From Sulfuritalea sp. (GTDB taxonomy: Bacteria; Pseudomonadota; Gammaproteobacteria; Burkholderiales; Rhodocyclaceae): a stretch of 64,000 nucleotides of DNA. This document shows positions 41,309 to 49,850 of this stretch, one piece after another (within the stretch, counting starts at the first letter, position 1; the number at the start of each line of letters is the position of its first letter). Location: positions 62,001 through 126,000 of the forward strand of contig JADJQA010000006.1 in the NCBI GenBank assembly GCA_016712985.1, read 5' to 3'. The notes under the pieces are model-generated. The model had not been told where the DNA came from. It did not search any database and was given only the letters and a program-made list of their open reading frames with translations. The position numbers and the translations under genes were made by a program.

Positions 41309-41507
41309 TTACCCACAGACTCTGTGGATAACTTTGTGGGTAAGCATCGGGCAAGACGCCTAAGTGGCCGTCCGACAAGGCAATTTTCATCTCTGCGCAA
41401 CAATTGAACAAAATAATACCGTTCAAAAACAGTATGTTATATAGAGCCGCTGGCGAAGGCCCTGTCCGACTCCGGGTTTGCCTCGCTTTTCGGATTTCTG
41501 TGAATAA
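41309..41507. other. Cluster of DnaA-box-like sites in an AT-rich spacer
   Basis: The 385-base gap between priA and hemE holds TTACCCACA (41309-41317), TGTGGATAA (41323-41331, an exact DnaA box on the minus strand), TGTGGGTAA (41335-41343) and TGTGAATAA (41499-41507, also matching TTATNCACA). An AT-rich stretch (about 41370-41450) lies between. The first and third form a perfect 9-bp inverted repeat around the second. This could be an origin-like or DnaA-titrating site, or DnaA control of priA. No gene is seen here. Confidence 0.55.
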
Positions 41508-41611
41508 GTCAACTCTGAAAGACATTTTTCTGCCCTAGCGCCAAGCCTTGCTGGGTGGGCTTTTTCGCGAGAGCAAGCGGCTCGAACCGCTCCCCCGTTG
41601 GCTTGGCAGGA

Positions 41612-42709
41612 TCAGCCCGGCGCGGAGCCGCGCAGGCTGTGGCTGTGCACGGTGTCAACCAGCACCTTGACGTTCTCGGGCGGGGTGAATTGCGAAATGC
41701 CATGACCGAGATTGAAGACATGCCCGCCCGAATTCTTGCCACCGACATCGGCGCCAAAACTGTCCAGCACACGTCGGGTTTCGGCCGCCACTTTGTCGGG
41801 CGAAGCGAACAAGGCCATCGGATCAAGATTGCCCTGCAATGCAACACGTGCGCCGACCCGCCGGCGTGCTTCGCCAAGGTCGGTGGTCCAGTCGAGGCCT
41901 ACCGCATCGCAGCCGATGTCGGCAATCGCCTCCAGCCATTGGCCGCCGCCCTTGGTGAAGACGATGCAGGGCACGCGCTCGCCATCGCGGCTGCGCAACA
42001 AGTCGGCGAGAATGCGCTGCATGTAGTTCAGCGAGAACTCGCGATAGGCCGCGTGCGACAGTGCGCCGCCCCAGGAATCGAAAATCATCACGGCCTGCGC
42101 GCCGGACTCGATCTGGGCATTGAGATAGTGGGTGACGGCCGTGGCGGTCACCTCCAGAATGCGATGCATCAGGTCCGGGCGATCGTAGAGCATGGTCTTC
42201 ACCGTGCGGTAGTCGGCGGATGAACCGCCCTCCACCATGTAGCAGGCCAGAGTCCACGGGCTGCCGGAAAAACCGATCAGCGGCACCGATCCGCCCAGCG
42301 CGCGACGAATCTCGGCCACCGCATCCATCACATAGCGCAAATGCACATTGGGATCAGGGGCCGTCAGATCGCGGATTACCCATTCCTCGCGCAGCGGGCG
42401 TTCGAACTTCGGTCCCTCGCCATCGGCGAAATACAGGCCGAGCCCCATCGCGTCGGGCACGGTGAGGATGTCGGAGAACAGGATCGCCGCGTCCAGCTCG
42501 AAGCGTGCCAGCGGTTGCAGCGTGACTTCGCAGGCGAGTCGCGGGTTCTTGCACAGATTCAGAAAGCTGCCGGCGCGACGCCGCGTTTCGTTCTATTCGG
42601 GCAGGTAGCGTCCCGCCTGGCGCATCAGCCATACGGGGGTATACTCGACCGGCTCGCGCAGCAGCGCACGCAGAAAAGTGTCGTTCTTGGGACGGGCCGA
42701 GGGTGACAT
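41612..42709 (-). CDS. hemE: Uroporphyrinogen decarboxylase with an in-frame amber codon
   Basis: A heme-pathway enzyme converting uroporphyrinogen III to coproporphyrinogen III, 365 codons from 42709. The N-terminal motif PVWLMRQAGRYLPE is followed directly by TAG (42593-42595, codon 39) where the family has Tyr (RYLPEY). The frame then continues unbroken through LFSDILTVPDAMGLGL, GFSGSPWTLACYMVEG and FNLGHGI. One C-to-G change of TAC would explain it. Everything else is full length, so a base-calling error or a recent mutation is likely. Confidence 0.92.
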
Positions 42710-42771
42710 GAGGTGCGATCCGGCGAGGCAAAGAAGTGATTATCCTTGAAACCCCGGCTCGAAGCTCTTTC

Positions 42772-42883
42772 AACGCAGAGGGCGCGGAGGCGCGGAGAGC
42801 GCAGAGAAGGTCAAGTCCAGACATCCACTGGGTGGTCCATTGCATGTCCTCTGCGGCCTCCGCGCCTCTGCGCCCTCTGCGTC
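42772..42883. repeat. Large inverted repeat of CGCAGAGG-type units
   Basis: The left arm (42772-42806) and right arm (42849-42883) are near-perfect complements built from CGCAGAGGGCGCGGAGGCGC-like units. The 42-base loop includes GACATCCACTGGGTGGTCC. It can form a long hairpin between trkH and hemE, both on the minus strand. Such purine-rich repeats recur between genes in many proteobacteria. Confidence 0.7.
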
Positions 42884-42903
42884 GAGAGCGTTTGGCGGCC
42901 GCG

Positions 42904-44358
42904 CTAGCGCCTCCAGAACGCCGGTGTCAGCACGACCAGCAGCGTGAAGATCTCCAGCCGGCCGAGCAGCATGGCGAAGGTGCACACCCAGGTCTGGAAA
43001 TCGGTCAGCACCTCGTAGGTGGTCGCCGGGCCGACCTGGTTCAGTCCGGGTCCGGTATTGTTGATGCTGGCGACCACGGCGGAAACAGCGCTGACGATAT
43101 CCAGCCCGCTAAAGGACATCAGCAGCGTCATCGAGACAATGCTGGCCATGTACATGAAGGCGAAGGCCAGCACCGCGAACAGGATGTTCTGCGGCACCGG
43201 GTCGTTACCGATGCGCACCGGCCAGGAGACGTTGGGATGCATGGCGCGGATCAACTCCCGATATACCTGCTTGTAGAGGATCAGCGCACGGATCATCTTG
43301 ATGCCGCCACCGGTCGAGCCGGCGCTGGTGGAGAAGCTGCAGAGGAACAGCATCCACAAGGGGGCGAAGGCGGGCCACAGGTTGTAGTCGACGCTGGCAA
43401 AGCCCGTGGTGGTGGCAATCGACACCACGTTGAAGGCCGCGTGGCGCAACGCGGTGGGCAACTCGGCATAGGCGCCCTCCGCCCAAAGATAGATCGCGAT
43501 GCCGAGCACGCTGCCGACGGTGACCGCGAGAAACCAGCGCGCCTCCGGATCCCGCAGATAAGGCTGGAAAGTACGTCCATACAAGGCCACAAACATCGTC
43601 GCGAAGTTCATTCCGGCAAACAGCATGAAGACGATCGTGACGGCTTCGACGGCGGGCGAATTCCAGTAGCCGAAACTCGCGTCGTGGCTGGAGAAACCGC
43701 CGAGACCCATGGTCGTGAACGAATGCATCACGGCGTCGAACCAGTTCATGCCGGCCCAGTGCAGACTGACAACACAGAGCAGGGTCACTGCCGCATACAC
43801 GCCCCAGAGACCCTTGGCGGTCTGGGTCATGCGCGGCGTCAGTTGCGAATCCTTCATCGGCCCCGGCGTCTCGGCCTTGAACATCTGCCGCCCGCCAATG
43901 CCGAGCAGCGGCAGAATCGCGACGGCCAGCACGATCAGGCCCATGCCGCCCATCCACACCAGCATTCCGCGCCACAGGTTGATCGATGACGGCAGCGTGT
44001 CGAGCCCCGAAATCACCGTCGAGCCGGTGGTGGTCAGCCCCGACATCGCCTCGAAGTAGGCATCGGTGAACGAGATGCCAAGCTGGAACATCAGCGGCAA
44101 ACAGGCGAAAACCGGGAGCACGGTCCACACCAGAACCACCATCAGGAACCCGTCACGGACCTTGAGATCGGCTCCGGCGCTTCGCGCCGACCACCACAGC
44201 GCCAGGCCAGTGACCAGGGTCAACAGGAAGGCTTCGTCATAGGCGGCATGCGCGCCATCCTCAAGCCACCAGGAAAAGACCAGCGGCACCAGCATGGTCA
44301 GCGCGAAGCAGACCAGCAACACGCCGAACACGCGCACCACCGAATAGTAGCGTTCCAT
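42904..44358 (-). CDS. trkH: Trk potassium uptake channel subunit TrkH
   Basis: A 484-residue inner-membrane protein with four repeated pore modules; selectivity-type segments include AMSGLTTTGSTV, FTTMGLGGFSSHD, ATTTGFASVDYN and INNTGPGL. It imports potassium with its cytoplasmic gate TrkA, encoded just upstream in the same operon (18 bases apart). Confidence 0.95.
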   Translation of the reverse strand: MERYYSVVRVFGVLLVCFALTMLVPLVFSWWLEDGAHAAYDEAFLLTLVTGLALWWSARSAGADLKVRDGFLMVVLVWTVLPVFACLPLMFQLGISFTDAYFEAMSGLTTTGSTVISGLDTLPSSINLWRGMLVWMGGMGLIVLAVAILPLLGIGGRQMFKAETPGPMKDSQLTPRMTQTAKGLWGVYAAVTLLCVVSLHWAGMNWFDAVMHSFTTMGLGGFSSHDASFGYWNSPAVEAVTIVFMLFAGMNFATMFVALYGRTFQPYLRDPEARWFLAVTVGSVLGIAIYLWAEGAYAELPTALRHAAFNVVSIATTTGFASVDYNLWPAFAPLWMLFLCSFSTSAGSTGGGIKMIRALILYKQVYRELIRAMHPNVSWPVRIGNDPVPQNILFAVLAFAFMYMASIVSMTLLMSFSGLDIVSAVSAVVASINNTGPGLNQVGPATTYEVLTDFQTWVCTFAMLLGRLEIFTLLVVLTPAFWRR

Positions 44359-44376
44359 GTTCCGTCGCCCGCTTGC

Positions 44377-45804
44377 TCAGAAGAAGCCGAGGCCAACCTG
44401 AAACAGCTTTTCAACTTTGCGTATCTGCGCCTTGTGGATGCAGAACACCACGACGTGATCATCGGCACGAATCACCGTGTCGTGATGCGGAATGATCACT
44501 TCGTCGCCTGATACCGTCACCGGCAGGCCGTCCCGCAAACCCGTCTTGGGCGGCCCATGGCGCAGGATCGCGGCGATATGCGCCCCCTCGATTACCGGCA
44601 ACTCCTCGATGCGACGGCCAATGACCTTCGAACTGTCGCGATCGCCATGCACGATAAGCTCAAGCGCTTCGGCGGCGCCGCGACGCAGGCTATGCACTCG
44701 CGCCACGTCGCCTTGACGGACGAAGGCGAGCAGCGATCCGATGGAGACCTGGGACGGCGACAGGCCGATGTCGATCGGCCCACCCTCCACCATGTCGGCA
44801 TAGGCGCGGCGATTGATCAGCGCCAATACCCGCGGGCAGCCCAGGCGCTTGGCCAGCGACGCAGCCATGATGTTGTCTTCGTCATCGTTGGTCAGGGCGA
44901 GGAACATGTCCATCTCGTCGATGTTTTCCTGCGCCAGCAGGTTTTCGTCCGTCGCCTCGCCGCAAAGCACCAGTGCGTCGTTGAAACGGGTGGCAATGAG
45001 CTCGGCGCGCCTGGCGTCGCACTCGATCACCTTGACCTCGTGATCCTTCTCCAGCGTCGCCGCAACCCGGGCGCCGATGTTGCCACCGCCGGCGATCATG
45101 ATCCGCCGGACCGCCTTCTGCATGCGTCGCAGCTCAAGCAACACCTGTCGGATGTGCTCCGTGGCGGCCAGCAGGAAGACCTCGTCGCCAACCGCGATCA
45201 GGGTCTTTCCGGCGGGGTCGACCGGCGAATTTTCGCGGAATATCGCGACGATGCGGGCATCAACGTCCCGCGGCAGGTGCTCACGCATGGACCGGATTTC
45301 CTTACCGACCAGCAAACCGCCTTCATAGGCGCGCACGCAGACAAGGGTTGCCTGGCCGTCGGCGAATTCGAGCACCTGCAGCGCCTCGGGGAAGGCCACC
45401 AGCCGCGTGATGTAGTCGGTGACGTCCTGCTCCGGGCACATGGCATGGCTGACGGCAAACATGTCGTCGGCCAGCAGGGCCTCGTCCTTGATGAAGTCGA
45501 CGCCACGCAAACGCGCGATGCGCGTCGGAACATTGAACAGGCGTCGCGCAATCTTGCAGGCCACCAGATTGGTCTGGTCGGACTGCGTCACCGCCACCAG
45601 CATCTCGGCATCCTCGATGCCGGCGCTCCTCAGCACCGAGGGCAGCGCCGCATTCCCGGTCACCGTGCGCACGTCGAGGCGATCAGCCAGTTGCGCCAGG
45701 CAGGCGCTGTTTGAATCCACCACTGTGATGTCGTTGGCTTCCGCGGCCAGCGCCTCGGCGACCGAGGAGCCAACCTGCCCGGCGCCGAGGATGATGATTT
45801 TCAT
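44377..45804 (-). CDS. trkA: Trk potassium system NAD-binding regulator TrkA
   Basis: A 475-residue peripheral protein with two RCK-N/RCK-C repeats. Nucleotide-binding loops are IILGAGQVGSSVAEALA at the start and IMIAGGGNIGARVAATL near residue 235. It gates TrkH in response to nucleotides. The order ntrY-ntrX-trkA-trkH on one strand is typical of betaproteobacteria. Confidence 0.95.
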   Translation of the reverse strand: MKIIILGAGQVGSSVAEALAAEANDITVVDSNSACLAQLADRLDVRTVTGNAALPSVLRSAGIEDAEMLVAVTQSDQTNLVACKIARRLFNVPTRIARLRGVDFIKDEALLADDMFAVSHAMCPEQDVTDYITRLVAFPEALQVLEFADGQATLVCVRAYEGGLLVGKEIRSMREHLPRDVDARIVAIFRENSPVDPAGKTLIAVGDEVFLLAATEHIRQVLLELRRMQKAVRRIMIAGGGNIGARVAATLEKDHEVKVIECDARRAELIATRFNDALVLCGEATDENLLAQENIDEMDMFLALTNDDEDNIMAASLAKRLGCPRVLALINRRAYADMVEGGPIDIGLSPSQVSIGSLLAFVRQGDVARVHSLRRGAAEALELIVHGDRDSSKVIGRRIEELPVIEGAHIAAILRHGPPKTGLRDGLPVTVSGDEVIIPHHDTVIRADDHVVVFCIHKAQIRKVEKLFQVGLGFF

Positions 45805-45814
45805 GATTCGTTGC

Positions 45815-47050
45815 CTAACGGAGTCCGAGGTCCTTGAGCTTGCGATACAGGTGGGTGCGTTCCAGCCCGGTCTTTTCCGCCAGGCGCGTCATGTTGCCGC
45901 CGTCCCGCGCCAGGTGGTAGGCAAAATACATGCGTTCGAAGGCCTCGCGCGCCTCGCGCAGCGGCAGTTCGATGACTTCCGGCGCGAGGCCCGCCGCTGC
46001 CGGGCCGGGTTCGCCGGCCGGCGCCAGCAGTTGCAATGCTTCGTCCTCGCCGATTTCCTCGCCCAGGCTGGCCAGCGCCAGCGATTTCACCGCGCTCTTG
46101 AGTTCGGCGTAACCGCCGCTCCAGGCATGCTGGCGCAGGGCGTTCAGCGCGGCGCTGGAAAACCGCCGCAGCGGAATCTCGTCGCTTTCCATCAACTGCG
46201 TCAGCAGATGCGCGGCGATGTCGGGCACTTCATCCTTCAGCTCGGCCAGACCCGGCACCCCCAGCCCGGTTTCGAACAGGCGCGAGAGGCCGGCCTCCTC
46301 CCAGCCCAGGGCCGCCAGTTCCGCGCCGCTGTGGACGGTGGCGGCCACCAGGCGCAGGCTGTAGCGCTCCAAGCGGTCGGCGGCGAACAGCAGGTTCTTC
46401 TGTTGCAGCCGCGTCAGGCGCGCCAGTTCTTCGCACCACAGCACCCCCCCGGCGGCGCGTTGCAGCGCTTCGGTGCTCAAGGGATTGGAATCGCCTGCCA
46501 GGTCGATCCATGGCTTGCCGGCGACCTGTGCCGTGCGCGCCACCAACTCGACGATGCCGCCGGGTGCGGAACGCAGCAGCAACAGCGGGCTCTTCGCCAG
46601 CACCTGATCCAGACGGCGCTTCAGGTCGCGCAGCGGGCCGGGCCGGGCAAACGCCGCCAGCGACAGGCCGCCGGCGCTTTGGCGCGCGCCGCGCTCCAGC
46701 GCCTTCTTTACCGCCGCCAGCAGCTTTTGCATGCCGATCGGCTTTTCCAGGAAGTCCAGCGCGCCGATCCGGGTGGCCTCCACCGCGGTGTCGATCGTGG
46801 CGTGGCCGGACATCATCACCACCGGCATGTTGAGCTGGCCGTTGCCGGCCCATTCCTTGAGCAGTGAAATCCCATCCGTATCGGGCATCCAAATGTCGAG
46901 CAGGACCATGTCGGGCCGTCCGGCTTCGCGCGCCGCCCGTGCTGCCGCCGCGTCCTCGGCGAGATGGACGTCATGTCCCTCGTCGCGCAGGATCTCCGAG
47001 AGCAGCTCACGGATTCCGATCTCATCGTCGACCACCAGTATCTTCGGCAT
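45815..47050 (-). CDS. ntrX: NtrX-type response regulator with degenerate AAA+ domain
   Basis: A 411-residue regulator. The receiver domain is intact (ILVVDDE, Asp in VLLDIWMPD, Lys in FLEKPIG), as is the C-terminal Fis-type HTH (NMTRLAEKTGLERTHLYRKL). The central AAA+ domain is reduced: where GESGTGKE should be it reads LRSAPGGIVELVAR, so the Walker A Lys is missing, and the GAFTGA loop that contacts sigma-54 is absent. The gene is in frame, so this is a property of the protein. It should act without classical sigma-54 activation. The start at 47050 is set by the receiver. Confidence 0.9.
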   Translation of the reverse strand: MPKILVVDDEIGIRELLSEILRDEGHDVHLAEDAAAARAAREAGRPDMVLLDIWMPDTDGISLLKEWAGNGQLNMPVVMMSGHATIDTAVEATRIGALDFLEKPIGMQKLLAAVKKALERGARQSAGGLSLAAFARPGPLRDLKRRLDQVLAKSPLLLLRSAPGGIVELVARTAQVAGKPWIDLAGDSNPLSTEALQRAAGGVLWCEELARLTRLQQKNLLFAADRLERYSLRLVAATVHSGAELAALGWEEAGLSRLFETGLGVPGLAELKDEVPDIAAHLLTQLMESDEIPLRRFSSAALNALRQHAWSGGYAELKSAVKSLALASLGEEIGEDEALQLLAPAGEPGPAAAGLAPEVIELPLREAREAFERMYFAYHLARDGGNMTRLAEKTGLERTHLYRKLKDLGLR

Positions 47051-47054
47051 TTTC

Positions 47055-49181
47055 CTAAACTCCCTTAGCCACATCCGGCCTTGCCAGCGGCAGCCAGATG
47101 CTTACCTCGCCGCCATTATGGTTCGCCAGGCGAATCTCGCCGCCGTGGTCATCGACGATTTTCTTCACGATCGCCAGCCCGAGCCCGGTGCCCCTGGACT
47201 TGGTGGTGACGTAGGGCTCGAAGGCGCGCGCAAGAATTTGCGGCGGGAAGCCCGGGCCGTTGTCCTGGATGGTCAGGCGCGCACGGGATCCTTCCCGCGC
47301 GACGACGATCGTGATTCTTGCATCCATCATCTCGACGAGGGCGTCCTGGGCGTTGGTGACGACATTGTGCAGCACCTGGCGCAACTGGTTGGCATCGGCC
47401 AGCACCGGCGGCACCGCGCCGGGAGTCGATGCGGGGGAGACGGCGACGACGGCACGCGAGTTCTCGTAGAGCCCCAGCACCTCGCCGATCAGCCCTTGCA
47501 GATCGACGGCGGCGAGTTGCGGCAGGGGCGTGCGCGCGTAGTCGCGGAAGTCATTGACCATGTTCTTCATCGCCTCGACCTGATTGACGATGGTCTGCGT
47601 GGCGCGATCGAGCAACTCCCGCGCGGGACCCGTGAGCTGGTCGGCCAGCTTGAGTTGCAGCCGCTCGGCGGACAACTGGATCGGCGTCAGCGGATTCTTG
47701 ATTTCGTGCGCCAGGCGCTGCGCCACCTCGCCCCAGGCGGCGGAGCGCTGCGCCGCGATCAGCCGCGTGATGTCGTCGAAAACCACCACGTAGCCGCCGC
47801 CACCGGCTGCCGGCAGCGCCGTGCCGCGTACCAGCAGCGCCTGCGGCATGCCATCCGGGCGGGCGATTTCGAGCTGCTCCTGCCATTCGTCGCCGCGCCG
47901 CGCGAAACCGCCCAGAATGGCCTCGGCCAGCGTTTTGTGGCGTGGCCAGTCCGGCAGGCGCGTCTGTTCGAAGCCGGCAAGGTCGTCGCCGAGAATCGCC
48001 TGCGCGCCGCGGTTCGCCGCGCGCAGGCGGAAGCGCAGATCGAAAGCCAGCACGCCGGCCGACAGATTCGCCAGCACGGATTCCAGGTAGGCCTGCGCCG
48101 CTTCCATTTCCTCGCGATGATGTTCGGCCAGCGCGCGTGCCTCGCTCAACTGCCGCGTCATGCTGTTGAAGGAATGCGTCAGGACGCCCAGTTCGTCCGT
48201 GCCCTCGACCGTGGCGCGCGGCGCGAAGTCGCCGGCCGCCACCGCCCGGGTGCCTTCGGCGAGGATCAGCAGCGGCCGCGCCAGGCGCTCGGCGAGGAAG
48301 AAGGCCAGCGCGATCGCGGAGAACAGCGCCAGCAACAAGGCCAGCGTCAGTGTCAGTGTGTAAATGCGCTTGAGGCCGACCCTACCGAGTTGCAGCTCCT
48401 GATAATCCCGGTGCGCCTCCTCGACGCTTTCCGCGCTCTTGGCGATTGATACCGGGACCGCCAGGGTCAATTGCAGAATCCGCGGATCGAGATTCAGGCT
48501 ACCGCCGCTGACGGGCGCCAGTACGCGCACCATCAGGCCGCCGTCCTCGGCGTCGGCGATCATCGCCAGCCCGCGCCCGCCGCGCGCGCTGCGCAATTGG
48601 CTGGGCGCCGGAACCAACGGCATCAGGTTGCCCATTTCTCCGGAACTGCTGCCCAGCACCTGCCCGGAAAGCGTCAGCAGGGTCGCGGTCTGTGCGCCAG
48701 CCTGTTCGCGCAACCGATTCAGCCGGCTCGGACTGACGACAGCGACATCTCCCAGCTCCAGAGCGGAATCACGGGCTTTCGCCAGCAATTCCGCCTGCAA
48801 GGTGTCGAGCACGCTGCGGCCCAGATTGAGGCCGCCTTCCAGCGCCGTATCGACGCGCACGTCGAACCACGAATCGATGCTTTTCACCGCGAACTGCATT
48901 GAAACACCATACACCAGCGCACCGGGCAGCACGGCCATCAGCGAGAGCATCAGCAGCAGGCGCGACTTCAGCCGCGAGCCGAAAACGCCACCCCTGAAAT
49001 CGCGGCGCAGGCGCCGCAACTGTACGCCGACCAGCACCAGCAGCGCCACCGCGGCGGCGCCATTGATCGCCAGCAGCCACGGGTAGTTCTCGGCAAACAG
49101 CGCGGTATTGGCCGACGCCGACGCCAGCAGGAACAGCAGGATGGCGCCAAGCGCGGCGATGACCGCCAGCGCGACTCTCAT
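47055..49181 (-). CDS. ntrY: NtrY-type nitrogen regulation sensor kinase
   Basis: A 708-residue membrane kinase: two N-terminal hydrophobic regions, a periplasmic domain, a third segment near residue 285, HAMP (ARPLLILAEGTRAVAAGDFA), PAS, HisKA (LAHEIKNPLTPIQLSAERL), N-box VVTNAQDAL, DNGPGF and GTGLGLAIVKK. The start at 49181 was chosen where the ATG overlaps a TGA (ATGA) in another frame. In the sequence as given, the frame is also open upstream into DUF4390. It pairs with ntrX four bases downstream. Confidence 0.92.
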   Translation of the reverse strand: MRVALAVIAALGAILLFLLASASANTALFAENYPWLLAINGAAAVALLVLVGVQLRRLRRDFRGGVFGSRLKSRLLLMLSLMAVLPGALVYGVSMQFAVKSIDSWFDVRVDTALEGGLNLGRSVLDTLQAELLAKARDSALELGDVAVVSPSRLNRLREQAGAQTATLLTLSGQVLGSSSGEMGNLMPLVPAPSQLRSARGGRGLAMIADAEDGGLMVRVLAPVSGGSLNLDPRILQLTLAVPVSIAKSAESVEEAHRDYQELQLGRVGLKRIYTLTLTLALLLALFSAIALAFFLAERLARPLLILAEGTRAVAAGDFAPRATVEGTDELGVLTHSFNSMTRQLSEARALAEHHREEMEAAQAYLESVLANLSAGVLAFDLRFRLRAANRGAQAILGDDLAGFEQTRLPDWPRHKTLAEAILGGFARRGDEWQEQLEIARPDGMPQALLVRGTALPAAGGGGYVVVFDDITRLIAAQRSAAWGEVAQRLAHEIKNPLTPIQLSAERLQLKLADQLTGPARELLDRATQTIVNQVEAMKNMVNDFRDYARTPLPQLAAVDLQGLIGEVLGLYENSRAVVAVSPASTPGAVPPVLADANQLRQVLHNVVTNAQDALVEMMDARITIVVAREGSRARLTIQDNGPGFPPQILARAFEPYVTTKSRGTGLGLAIVKKIVDDHGGEIRLANHNGGEVSIWLPLARPDVAKGV

Positions 49182-49850
49182 GGCGCCACCATCCCCGGCC
49201 CCTGGCTGGGGGGGGGGGGGGTGACGGGTTGCCGCGTCCGTGTTGGCTGCGCCCCTGGGGGCGGGGGAGGCCGGCACCACCGGAGCGACGAATTTCCAGC
49301 GCAGTACCTTGGCATCCACCTGCAAGTCGCGATCCGTGATGGCATCGACCTGGAAGGGCTTGGGCAACTGGCTGCGGTCGAGCGCCAGACGCACGGCTGC
49401 CTCGTAGGACTCGCCGGCCTTGAGGGCTTCCTTTTCCAGCACCGGCAGCGCCGCGATGCGGCCGATCACGCGCAGTGCCTCGGCCAGGCTGCCGAAGTTC
49501 TGGTGCAGGTTGCCGGTAGTCAAACGGTACTGGCGCGTCAGGCCGCTGTAAGCCAGGCGGTAGTTCAGGCTGCGTCCCGTGATGTGTTCGTTGACCCAGT
49601 ACTTGCGGCTGCGCTCAAGCACGAACTCGAGAGTGAAGTAAAGCGGCACACCGCGCGTCACGGCTTCTTCGAGCCGGTTGCCGAGATCCACGGCGAACTC
49701 CGCGGACAAGGTATAGCCGTCCTCGCCGGGGGTCAGCGCCGCGTGCTTCGGCTCGATGCTGCCGGCCTGCGCGACGACGGCCGCCATCAGGAGCAGCCCG
49801 AGCAGCCCGGCCTCAATCCTTTTGCAGCAGCGCGTAATAAAAGCCGTCAT
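49178..49850 (-). CDS. DUF4390 protein (end disturbed by a poly-C run)
   Basis: It has an N-terminal hydrophobic signal segment, then YTLSAEFAVDLGNRLEEAVT, GVPLYFTLEFVLERSRKYWV and QLPKPFQVDAI, typical of DUF4390. As given, the frame runs without stop into ntrY through a 14-base homopolymer (49208-49221). One base more or less there would end the protein at the TGA overlapping the ntrY ATG, the likely true arrangement. The start at 49850 lies inside the end of rsmB; a later start is possible. Function is unknown. Confidence 0.85.
49208..49221. other. Poly-G run
   Basis: Fourteen consecutive G (C on the coding strand) near the end of the DUF4390 gene. Its length sets which frame joins ntrY. 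It is similar to the other two homopolymer tracts in the window. Confidence 0.9.

Noticed and set aside
42593..42595. Recoding of UAG (pyrrolysine or suppression) in hemE
   Set aside because: Family has Tyr here, no recoding signal is visible, and several other errors exist in the sequence. A base change is simpler.
42772..42883. CRISPR array
   Set aside because: Only two facing arms, no direct repeats with regular spacers; no cas genes in the window.
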